Positions 53,201 through 64,000 of a stretch of 64,000 nt of DNA are shown one piece after another; the first letter of the stretch is position 1, and each line of letters starts with the position of its first letter. The notes beneath the pieces were generated by a model. It made no database searches, had not been told where the DNA came from, and worked only from the letters and a program-made list of their open reading frames with translations. Origin of the DNA: Dipetalonema caudispina (lineage: Eukaryota > Nematoda > Chromadorea > Rhabditida > Onchocercidae). The DNA lies in assembly GCA_013365325.1 (NCBI GenBank), contig JABVXV010000030.1, positions 310,001 through 374,000 on the forward strand, read 5' to 3'. Position numbers and translations under genes: made by a program.

Positions 53201-56200
53201 AATTCAGTTAAGTACAAACTTCAGATTCAATGCACTCAAGCTTTAAGTTATTGAATTCAAAAGAAGAAACACGCATGAACTTTATTTTTGCTATGATTAA
53301 TTTTTTCCGAAAGACTATACACGACTGTATTCATCTGTCGATTGTAAATATTTAGTTACTGATATAAATACAAAATTTAAAACTAATTAACCATTGCCTC
53401 TCCTTGTAATAACCGGAGCAAAAAACTATTGTCTGTCATTAGTTTCTCCTGAACTGCTACTGCTTCCTCATGCTTCACCACGTACTGTAAAGAAATTAGA
53501 TCAGAAAAGAGAAAAAAATTTTTTTTAAAAAAAAGAAATCACCTAACTCAGATGCTTCAATTTATGGTTCAAATAATTTTTATACTATCCTATTACTTTT
53601 TATTAATTATCAATTTGACGATATAAATTTTTGCGACATGTCAATTTATAGAAAAATGAACAATCCTCACACTACTTTGACTATTGACTACCACACCTTA
53701 TGCCTTTTATATCAAATGATTACAAACAGCTGCAAAAACCTTAAACAGTTCACGATTCCGCTGCTCACAGATGTTGCTGCCTGTAACAAAGAAACGCAGA
53801 GTTTCTAATGGAAATCGCGTTAAATATTTCATTAGCGGATATCGCCAACTTGTGCTGCTCTGCAAAATTACAAGTTATTGATATATTAAAATGAAAAATC
53901 AGATGTATCTCCAAGAAACGAAGTTTCAATCACTACGGCTTCTTATTTCAACCACTGGAATCAATGCATTATTTACTTCGATTTACAAAAATCTTTTCTA
54001 GTCACTTTTTAGTCGTCTCCTCGCCATGCTGTTCACGGTTGTAAAAAGCTTCTATAATTAAGAATACACATTATATGTGTTCTAGGAAGTTTGAAATACA
54101 AAATGAAGCTTAAAGCAAACTGTCATCAGAGAATATTCCGCATTTTTTATGGTAGTTTAATAGAACAAGTTTTAATTCCTAACTGGTTACGATCTCCAGC
54201 AAATCAAAAAAAACTTTATTCTGCAAACCGGTATACGCATAGTGTTAAAATGCTTTGAATTTCGAAAAACAATAAGCATATATAATTTCAAGAATGCGAC
54301 TAACTACGGTATGCAAAATATTAGGATGAATCGTGCGATGATTACTACTAGAAATATTTGAAAAATATTACCTCAAAAGAGACAGCTGCTTCCCACTTGC
54401 GAACATGTGGTATAACCAAGTGCACAAAACTAGCATCAGCAAGAGGAAATTCGGCCAAAATCTCCAGTAATATTCTTCCTACTTTAACATCGTTCGCCAC
54501 AACATCATTTTGACTAGGGTCCGGAAATTTTCGAAAAGCATCCTGAATTGCTATCATTTTGTAATAATTACTTGTTTTCTAACATCAGTTGCGCTGTTAA
54601 AAAAGATTGTTAAATATCATACGACAGTGTTGACAAGAATGTCGATTTGTAAAAGATACCAGCATATCGTTACAAAATGTTTCTGGGAAGATATCTGGAA
54701 ATAATCGCAGGAGGTAAAGCAAACGTAGAACGACGTGTTTCTCTAAGCGATTGTCTGATTGAGATAAGACAGTAATCATCGATCCGAGCTCCATTTTAAG
54801 TAAATGTGATCGCAATCGATCTACACTCAACGCCTAGAACAAAGTTTATTAAATTTACAAACGTGTCTTGTCCAGCATAAGAAATTTATCTCACACAACA
54901 GAAGAAATAATAAACTGATACATGATAAATCTAAATAAGAAACAACTTCTTTCAATGCGCTGAATGCAGCATCCTGAATCTCCTCATTTCCTTCCATAAG
55001 GCATTTTAAAACCGCTTCGAATATTTGCTTGTGATATGAAATCAGTGGGTCATGATCCACTGCCTGCTTTAATTCTCCACAAGATGCAATACAGCATGCT
55101 ACCAATGCTCCTAAATTTTACAAAAATTCCTTTTCCAATTTGTGACTGAAAATGAGTATTTGCAACAGAATCTTGAAAAGCCACCAATACTCAGGATATA
55201 AAAAGCAACAATATTCAAGGCATAGAAAAAATCATAAATTCAGTATAAATTAAAAAATAAAAAAAAAAAAGAGAATTACAAACTTATAGTTGACTGTCGT
55301 AAAGCAATGACGCGTGAATTGAATTGCGAACGATGCATGACGGCAAGGAATCGCGTTGATGGTTTATAATTTGGTCTGTTCCTTAGTTCTTTTCCAGTAG
55401 CATTACAAATCGACAGAAGTCGAGAAACGTAATCATTTCCCGGGAATTTGTCCAGCACGAATTCCTGTGGTACTGGTTGGACGGAAAAAATGAAAACAAA
55501 GGCATCCTGAAATAAAATACGTATCTCGAAGTTTGGAAATGATTCATCTTCAACAATCATATTTGTTCATCCTTTCAGAACTAAATAATCTACATAGTCA
55601 AAATTATTCTCTTCAGTTAGCAAGTAAAAGTTTGTTCATAATAAGTATATCTACAATTCACCGCTGCTTAGTGGAGAAACATTCACTTAATGGTATCTTC
55701 TGACTAAGAGACGAATTTTCTTTGGATTTTAAGTATGTAATTGTTACTATATCTCATTCATATCTAAGTAAATCAAAGGGACAAATAGATGAGTATCAAA
55801 AACCTCGAAGGCAATTTGCTGGTCCAGAGACATTCTTTTGTAATCCATCATACCATTTTCTAAGAATTTTTTCAGTGAATCATTTTGTAATGCAAGCAAC
55901 TCGCACTGTGTGAGTCCCGTGAAGTCTGCCAACATCGTAAGCATTTTCTGACACTGTAAAAATTCAAGCCCGTGAAATGACTCATCATGAATATTTCGTA
56001 AAAACTGTACCATAAGGACGCTAAAATTCAACCTGTTTGCTAAGAACTTGTGAAGGGCTCAAAAGATTCTCAATAATTCGCCCAACCACACATTCAATGG
56101 CTTCTTTCCTTTTCTCATGAATTGACGGCTGTTCGAAACAGACCTGGAATTAAAGAAGAGATGAATTAGTTCGATGTGAATACAAAATGCAACATTCTTA

Positions 56201-59200
56201 AATATTTGGATTTTAATTTTTTTTTGAAACACAAAATTAAGTACTTTCAACAACAAATCCAATGTAGCAACTGCAACATCAACGGCCGAACTTGACACAT
56301 CCTCCATAAGTCCAACGATAACCTATAAAATCACAATTCACTGCTTCATGAAAATATTCCTGCAAATTTAAAGGATGATAAACCTAAATTTACTGATGAA
56401 ATACATAATCCTTGAACTGAAAAAAAATCCAACATAGAAAGATTCTGTCAATCTTCCCAGATCAAAATCCTACGTAAGCATGAAAATGCCCGAGAAATCC
56501 ACCTCAAATAAAGCGCAAAGAATTGTATCAATATTGTTGATAACGAAAGCTGGAGGAAAGTTTATCAAAACGAATTTGATGCTAAGGCATCCACCAAGAC
56601 GAATGCACCATGGCTCGTTGTAACACAGATTAGTTGCTCGTTCCAAAATTTGTTGGAAAAATGTAGTATTGGCTGCCTAAAATTTCATTAAGGCAAATAT
56701 GCACAGTCAGAATTGCAGCAGTACCAACAGAAAAATTCGTAACATGGTTCAAAACACCGGAAGTAATAGTATCTATCTGCCATGGAAAAAATTTATGCTT
56801 CGTAATAACGCAAGCATCGACACGAGATTTCATGACCCATGATAGGATCCAGCTCTCATATTCCTATCATTAATGTTCGTTTCCGCCTTACTGACACCTT
56901 CCTATACAATCTCTCAATTAGAATTCACATCGTTTCGGTTATACTACTAGTCATAATTATATACGTGATCAAAAAATTTAAAAAGTTCACACAAAATAAA
57001 CATCGAATTTACCACTATTATCGCTGATTAATAGTTATTTTAAAATTGCCTTTGTAAAAGTTTCAGATGAGTAAATTACTTTGTTGATACTACCAAGCAG
57101 GGCTACTGTTGTCTCACAAATCAGTTTCAGTGCCATAAGACTAGTCTGGCACACTTCTTTACATGGATCGGTTAAAGCAAGCAATACACTATCAATCAGA
57201 ACAGTATAATCCATAGAATTTGAATCGCAATCCACAATCTTATCGCTTTTCTCTACAAGCAAATTTTTTGAATCATTGCCAACTAGAAGATAAGACAATA
57301 AGACTCTAATAATCATAATCAGTTACTTAAGTGTTTTGAAGAATATAAAACACTAGCTAAACAGTCAAAAACAATTTTGTATGCAGCATAAAGGACTAAA
57401 AGAGAGTGTCGTTTGTGACGAAGAAACTACGGAGACTTCAAAAATGGGATTTCCACGCACCAGAAAATATACAGCATATCACTAAAAATTCAAAAACCTA
57501 CCTCGGCACTGTTCAAAAATAATCTGAATTGTTAGGTGCCGTATAACCATACAAAAGAAATCCATAACATTACTGGTTGCTTCTTGTAATACTGCAGCTG
57601 TTGCATCTTAAAAAAAAATGTTTATGACGATTTAACAAAAACCTCATAATCCTACAATTTTATAACCTTCGAATTTCTTTAAAAATTCAAGTTAATTCAA
57701 TTCAATGGTCTTTCATTCGACAATATAAAATTTTTTGTGATCATTTTGTCTATAGTCTATGAAATAAATCATTAAACTACTTGCAAAAAAATTCAAACTT
57801 ACAAAACAGTCCGAGTAAAGCATCAAGATAAAAAGATCGTGAATATCGACTGCTGCACTGATAGTCTAACTGAAAACTCCTCTCATTCTTTGCACGCAAT
57901 TCCTAAAATTTGCCCGAATTATTATGTATTCTTTTACACTTTCCATCCAAGTCCTTGTTTCATTCGCATTTTCAATCCAAAAAAAGAGTTTTCTAGTTTA
58001 AAATTAATGAAGTTCCATGTTCACCACAATGCTACTGGTTTTGATTTTGAACTAATTTTATATTCATTTACTGAACCGGTAACGAAAAAAATCTCCTTTT
58101 TTTTTTGTTTTTAATAATTTTTGTTCGGTACCAGAAAGAAAACATATAGATCAGAAACTACTTTAAAGTTTGGAAAGTAACAAACTACTACCTCTACATT
58201 CATTTTCAGTTGCAAAAACAAAGGTGTTACCAAAAGTTTGATAGTAAGATGCTTCTTGAAGAACGGATTCCTCAAAATTCCGCGCTTGGTAGGTGCCAAA
58301 GCACTCAAAATCACCCCTTTGATTATTCGAAATGCATGACGTCGCATAGTTAGAGAAGAAATCCGTATTCCACCAGGAATTGTTTGTGCAGTTGCCATAA
58401 TGAAGGATGCATCGACCACAAATGGCGAACGCAAATGCCTGACTGATTCTTTCACCACTTCCGAAATATTCAGTTCACAAAAGAACGGAGGACCGTTCCT
58501 ACTATTCTAAAAAACAGAACCTTATTTAGGAGGAATTTATTAGAAGGTCGGAGAAGTACCCAACGCAGAAATCAATTCGCATTGCCGTCAAGTAAAACGT
58601 TTAATTTGAAACCTATTTCCATTACTATAAATATGAAGAAATGACCTGAGTCCCATCCGACAATGTTTCACTGAATTCAACTTGTGTTGAAGGCCGTTCA
58701 AAAACCAACTGAAATGCTGGTGATTCGAACGAATAATCATCTTTAAACACCAAATTTTGAGGATCTATCAACATTTTCCGATTCGATGCACCAAATTTCC
58801 CCAAAATCCTAAAAATTATCTTAAGTATTCCCTTGTCAAACGCATTTTTTTGATTTTTAAAACATGCAGCAATCAATGAACTCTTGATTTCTCTTTACTT
58901 TTCAATCCTTACTGAAGAACTCCATCTTCACCAAAGTATTACTTTCAAATTGTTTACATACATACAAAATCCCATACTCATAATCTCCATTACGTTTAAA
59001 TTGAAGCGACAGAAAGATCAAAATCAAAACAAAAGTGAGAGGACCTAAACGCAATCTGCGGTGCGTTTTTTTCCTGACTTGACATGCACTGCCATAAACC
59101 ACGTATCAATTCAGCTCGAACTGGTGCCATATGTTCGTAAAGATAATCAGGTTGTAAATTATCAACACATAATTCCAAAGTTCGTAAACCCTGCAAGTGT

Positions 59201-62200
59201 ACAACAACTGATAAGATCTGAACTTTTATGAACAGTTTACTATAAAAAAAAGATCACCGTTCGGATGGAAAAATAACCAAAAATTCTTTAGAAATATTAT
59301 CGATAATTCGCCTACACATATTTTGAAATTTTGCACGTGCGCTTTTTAGGCTTCAAGTCGAATTTAGAAAATGTTTGCAGATTTCATATATATATATACA
59401 TATAGGAATGAAAAAAACCCAGCGACCTGCTGAATAAGACTACTACTTCCATTCAAAGCGCATACCAACGGGTCCATCAACAAGGGAAGATAAGGTAGCA
59501 ATGACGACAACCTGAAAAAATCCATTTACAGTTTTAATGTATTACTTAGAAGACAGTGTCGTGTCAAATCAGAGATCGTTTAAAAAGATTCCGAACAACA
59601 ATAAACATTATTACCTCACAGGTACGGTTAAACATAATTCAATAAACAATTCACGCATTTGCGCCCGATGTGTACTGGACTGAAGACGATTTAATTGGTG
59701 TAGAAGTGTCGGCAGAAGAGGCAGAAATGTCTGGTAAAGCAAATCGTAACTTCCGCCACCAATTGAACTAAAACGATTACTCTAGATAATCATATGGTTT
59801 TCGAAGATTCCTCAGCATTTATTGAATTTGATATTCGTTTGATTATTTGACATTCTACTCTATATATTCGTTTAAATATTTTAACATGTATGTCTAACAC
59901 TAAATACGCAATTGGGCTAGATATAGATTAGAAGGAATCGTTAACATCCACATTCGATGAAATATGATCGATATCACCAGAAGATCTCTTCAATATTATG
60001 CAGATTCAAAGTTAATGGCCAAGGTTCTGTAGTCTATAGGTATCGAACCGAAACCAACGAGGAATTTCGAAATATCTAATAGAAATCCAAATGATAGTGT
60101 AAATTGAAAATAGGACAAGACAGCTTTTGGATGTCTCCAGTTATTTAGTCATAGGATATTTAACAACGAACCAAACAACGGCATAAATATTTTGAATATA
60201 CTATTTTGACGGAGTAAAAATCACTACTAGAAGAACAGATAAATTACCGGAAAAGTGCTCTAAGCAGAAGAAAATAATTAATTGGTTCTCGTGCTCGAAG
60301 CGCCAATTTCATGGAATGTAAAACTAGATCATGCAGATACGGCTGCAAAAAGAGAGTTTACGAAAGTAAAAAAAGAACTTCAGTTGTTTCTAAAAGATTT
60401 TAAATGTAACTGAAAAAATGGAAATTATTTCTAGTGTAAAAACAACGGCAAATCTTTGAATAAAGAAAAAACTATCTCATATTCTTAAAGTTTTAGAACA
60501 GCAAGGAAAATTGAAAGTTCTACTCGAAGCATTCGTTCATTCTCTGCGCATCCTGAAGGTTGTGAACCAACTGAAGAAAATACAATTTTGAACAGCTTCA
60601 ACCAAAGGAAAGACCTTTCCGAACATTCTGCAATTTCATTTCAGACCGAAATATTATTTTCAATATATATATCGTTGTTTCACTACGATTCTAAATCTTT
60701 ACAATCGCACTACTAAATACCACGTTTTTCGCCATGAGTTACATTCTTTTATTTATTTGCGCCAACAAGGTAAGTTCGCTTTCTGTGGTTGATGAGAAGA
60801 AAAACTTTTCCAGTCTCTATTATTATCGAAAAGTGTTTCGCATATCAGACTACCTACTCGACAACAACAGTAACATTACTAATAAGGCATACGTTAGCAG
60901 AAAATTGTGATCACAAAATTTAGAGAAAAAGAATCGAGTGAACAAGCGCTTACCAGCCAAATCCGGTAATTTCTTCATAAGGAATCGGATTAATATATCT
61001 CCAAAATTCGCTGACGTCAAAGAATTAACCAACAGTGAACTACATATGATTTGAAGTCCATAATTTGAAGCCAATCTTTCGATGAAATACTAAGAAATAA
61101 AATTTTATAGATAAATAGTGATAAAATGAAAAAGAAATGGAAAAATACATTGAAAAAATGGATCACATAAATTTCTGAGGCTTACGTCAATCCGTTTTGA
61201 TATGATTTCTTTAAAAATTGATGGATTCAGTAACGTAAAAATGGAACCAAAAAGTTCCAAAACTTCCTTTTCCTCCTTTGTGCGCACTCCGTTTGAAAAC
61301 CTTAATTTAGTTTGATTACATTTTCCATCTTATCTCTTTTCATTTTAATGTTATCATAAACAAGTGTATGTTTCTTTCTTGACTTTTAAATTTCTAAGAA
61401 GGTCGAAAAAAGAGACTAACCTTTGCTGTGTTGATGGAACTTGACTTGACAATGGACAAATTACATATATATCGAGGCATCGCAAGCCATAACGGAAAAG
61501 CTGCTCAATTATCTTTGCTTCATGATCTGGTGATATCGCATCTGGATTTTTTATAGAGTACTAATAAATTCAAATGAAAATAAGTTATTCATAATGCCTG
61601 AAGAACGATCATTTTCAAGTGTAAAATAATGAATTACTATGATATGAGTAAGACAACTATATGACGCATGATGAAAGGTATGAATCAACGCAGTATAACC
61701 AACAATATTAACTCGGCCATACATTAATTTAGCAATTCATGATGACGGCTGCTAAATGGTTTTGTTTCATCCACTTATATACTATAAAGTTTGAAATTTG
61801 CAACAAAGTAGTCCAAATACTTCGCGAAATGTAGTTTTTACCTATATCATTCAATGCTAAAAGTTGGCTAGTAAAATTCATATTAGATTACAGACGCAAA
61901 TAAGTTGCAGTTTAACTAATGGTGGTTTCCTGTTGGTGGGAAAAAGAAAATCTAACGATTTGTTGCATGAGTATCCTTCAAAGCATGTACAGCATGTTTG
62001 CAGGCTTGAACAAGCACTCGAATCATGTTCCTACATTCAAGCAGAGTGTAAGATGGAATGCCAGTAACCCAGTACTGACTAAATATCTCTTCGGGCGTCG
62101 ACGTCTGGAAAGAAGACTAAATGATAAAATTTAAACACTTGTATATGGCTGAATATCTAAGGATTCAAGAAGGGAAAGAGGGAAAAAATCAGCAAGTGTT

Positions 62201-64000
62201 TCGCAACGTCTGCAAACCATTCGAATTATTTATGCCATGTTGCTGAAAAAGATCATAACAAGAGACGGAGCTAATTTATGACTATTCCATTAGGAATTTT
62301 TTGCGAACTTTATCACAAAAAAATAAACAATGACCAGGTTAATCTCTCCATGCACCAATGCATAGAAGTCCTCACAAATAAATTATGACAATATCAGATT
62401 ATTTCTTTTATTTCATTTTGATTCCAGCGATAAGAATCTCACCTTTCCTGTCTTCGTTGATACTGGAAGAGAGAAAGATGATGAACTGTGACTTTTTTCG
62501 TTTTCATTACCCCAGGTATCGAAATCAAAGTCGCTTTCTGAGGAAAGTGGTGATGTTGGATCTTCTTTAATCACTTTATTATGGACGACCGCCTAAAACA
62601 TACCACGTTAATAAATATTGTTATTTTGGATATTTAAGAAATTTAGCTAATATTTGTTCCTTTTTTTTCATAATTTGTTCTAACACAAATGCAGCACAAA
62701 AATTCAGCAGAAGCCGTCAACATTTCACAGGCCATGTCTTCGCGATCCAGTTTCAAGCACCACTGGAAGAGTGCAAAAACTGAAGATTTGCTTTAAAAAA
62801 AAATCAAAATTAACCTCATCCATTTTGCCTTTACCATTTGCAAAAGAAAAATCACTGCGTAACGATTGGAAAGTGCTAAAAATTTCAGTGCACAATATAA
62901 CGAATTAAAAAGTTAAATATAAAACACTGTCTCAAGATATAAGTAATCCATACTACAAATACTGATGCGCTTCAAAATATCAGTTGGTTCTGCTACTGCA
63001 CGGCTTCTAATGAATTTTGAATTACCTTAAAAAATCAAAAATGAGGTCTTATAGTAACGAAACATATGAAAAGATAAACAAATTATTTTCACAAACGAAA
63101 TTTTTCACAAAATTTCTGTCCATAAGGAACTTATGCTCGGTAGTTCGTTATGCATGGAAAATCGGCATTTTCGATTTTTATAGTAAACCTACCTTTCAAA
63201 AATTGTATAAATAAGAAAAATGATACCTAACACTTCTATCAGGATAGAGTAAAGGTGTATTCATGATATTATTTGCATTTTTTTCTAATATTATCGGTAC
63301 TTGGTATCGTGCCAACCATTTAAGCTTCCGCACATAATTTTCCAACAAGCAAAACAATATATCACGACACTAAAAGTAAATCAAACACACACGTTTCCTC
63401 ATTTATTTCTTTTCCATATGTTGTTAAAAATAAAAAATCAAATCTTAAAAACAATATCAAAGTCTTTAAAATCCGTACTGTTCCAATGCGTATCAGCTAT
63501 TTCGGATGATATATGTCATGACACTACATTTAGTTCGCTAGTTGTGCAAACTTACCGGTTGATCGGGGTGATTTTTCTCGGTAATAACAAATGATTCAAT
63601 AAGATTCATCATTAACTTGATACACATCGACTGCACCGTCGGTTGTATTGCCGGATCAAACATACTTTTTGTGAATGCATAAACTGAGCTGAAAAAGCGA
63701 TTTTAGTTTCTGAACATGACTGAAGTCACAAAGAATTGGAAAATTGTGCTTCAAAAATAGCATGAAAAATTGAAAAATACAATGATCAATCTCAAAAATA
63801 ATAAAACTACAAACCAGCAGAGAAGATTGTAAGATAGATGGCCACGTACATGATGCACAAGATCTGCTAACATTGTATACATTGTTGGTCTGTAAGATAA
63901 AATTATGTAGAATTATCTGAGAATACTGAGATGGTTTAAAAGTCGTCTAGAATAGACATGCTTTTCATGTATTCACCTGAGCTAGAACCCGGATAGAAAG
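34591..64000 (-). CDS. TRRAP: TRRAP / Tra1 family PIKK-like scaffold protein (5' truncated by window)
   Basis: Giant adaptor that links DNA-bound activators to SAGA and NuA4/TIP60 acetyltransferase complexes; nematode name trr-1. Dozens of small exons on the - strand follow human TRRAP from about residue 400 to the end. Landmarks: LADLVHHVRGHLSYN (63.85 kb), KEEKEVLELFGSIFTLLNP (61.25), GLRTLELCVDNLQPDYLYEH (59.15), LGKFGASNRKML (58.8), LGGCLSIKF (56.6), KYMGHLLIANII (51.05), MDDGHKQLM (50.65), IPFLSSGCHLVQRDLPHSAV (45.6), RARKYIARLLWLM (40.3), IPANNWLPWLPQLVAEL (40.06 and 39.67). The last five exons, 35946-36108, 35476-35617, 35231-35308, 34895-35068 and 34591-34700, are in phase and end ..RLDPRLHPWF, matching human ..RMDPAWHPWL. 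Introns run from 41 nt (36109-36149) to several hundred. The leftmost-coding exon at the window edge (about 63,978-64,000) is not resolved. Confidence 0.96.
37774..37826. repeat. 24-bp exact direct repeat in a TRRAP intron
   Basis: The 24 bases 37774-37797 recur at 37803-37826, a 29-bp period, containing ACCAGTCATAACGTTA. It is a recent tandem duplication inside an intron. Confidence 0.95.
39726..39736. repeat. C11 homopolymer in a TRRAP intron
   Basis: Eleven consecutive C in the intron 39679-40055. Such a run is rare in this AT-rich DNA; it may be a genuine polymorphic tract or an assembly artefact. Confidence 0.95.
41636..41760. repeat. Pyrimidine-rich tract in a TRRAP intron
   Basis: About 125 bases almost wholly C/T on the + strand (purine-rich in the TRRAP sense strand), in the intron between the exons near 42.15 and 41.5 kb. 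It resembles in composition the tract at 31.75-32.03 kb. Confidence 0.6.

Overview
The window looks like nuclear DNA from a nematode, most likely a parasitic and perhaps filarial (spirurid) one. It is AT-rich. Genes are split into many small exons with short introns ending in TTTCAG-type acceptors. Some neighbouring genes are packed as in nematode operons. The species call is inference; the gene calls rest on reading exons, splice phases and conserved motifs by hand, compared with family sequences from memory. No database search was possible.

Layout. (1) About 1.5-7.8 kb, + strand: an EFCAB7-like EF-hand protein, 5' incomplete. (2) 8.4-11.8 kb, - strand: a complete four-exon calcyphosin-like (CAPSL) gene, convergent with the first. 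(3) 11.8-17.9 kb: long gene-free stretch holding a 30-bp near-perfect palindrome and small repeats. (4) 17.9-18.7 kb, - strand: a small CCDC50-like protein built of ubiquitin-binding (MIU-like) repeats. (5) 20.8-27.5 kb, - strand: transportin-3 (TNPO3), 21 exons, complete, 959 aa. (6) 28.6-31.7 kb, - strand: an operon-like cluster, LYRM4/ISD11 (93 aa), then only 31 bp later MAT1 (305 aa), then possibly a 45-aa single-pass membrane protein about 75 bp after the MAT1 stop. (7) 32.3-33.0 kb: a decayed mariner transposase. (8) 34.6 kb to the right edge, - strand: the 3' part of TRRAP (trr-1 type), dozens of exons, including the C-terminal half with FAT, pseudokinase and FATC regions; its N-terminus lies beyond base 64,000.

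How the genes relate. TRRAP (scaffold of histone acetyltransferase complexes), MAT1 (CDK-activating kinase/TFIIH assembly) and TNPO3 (nuclear import of SR splicing factors) are core nuclear expression genes; LYRM4 serves mitochondrial iron-sulphur assembly, which TFIIH (XPD helicase) also depends on. The EFCAB7-like and CAPSL-like genes belong to families associated with cilia and calcium in other animals. No CRISPR array, tRNA, rRNA or prokaryotic system was seen.
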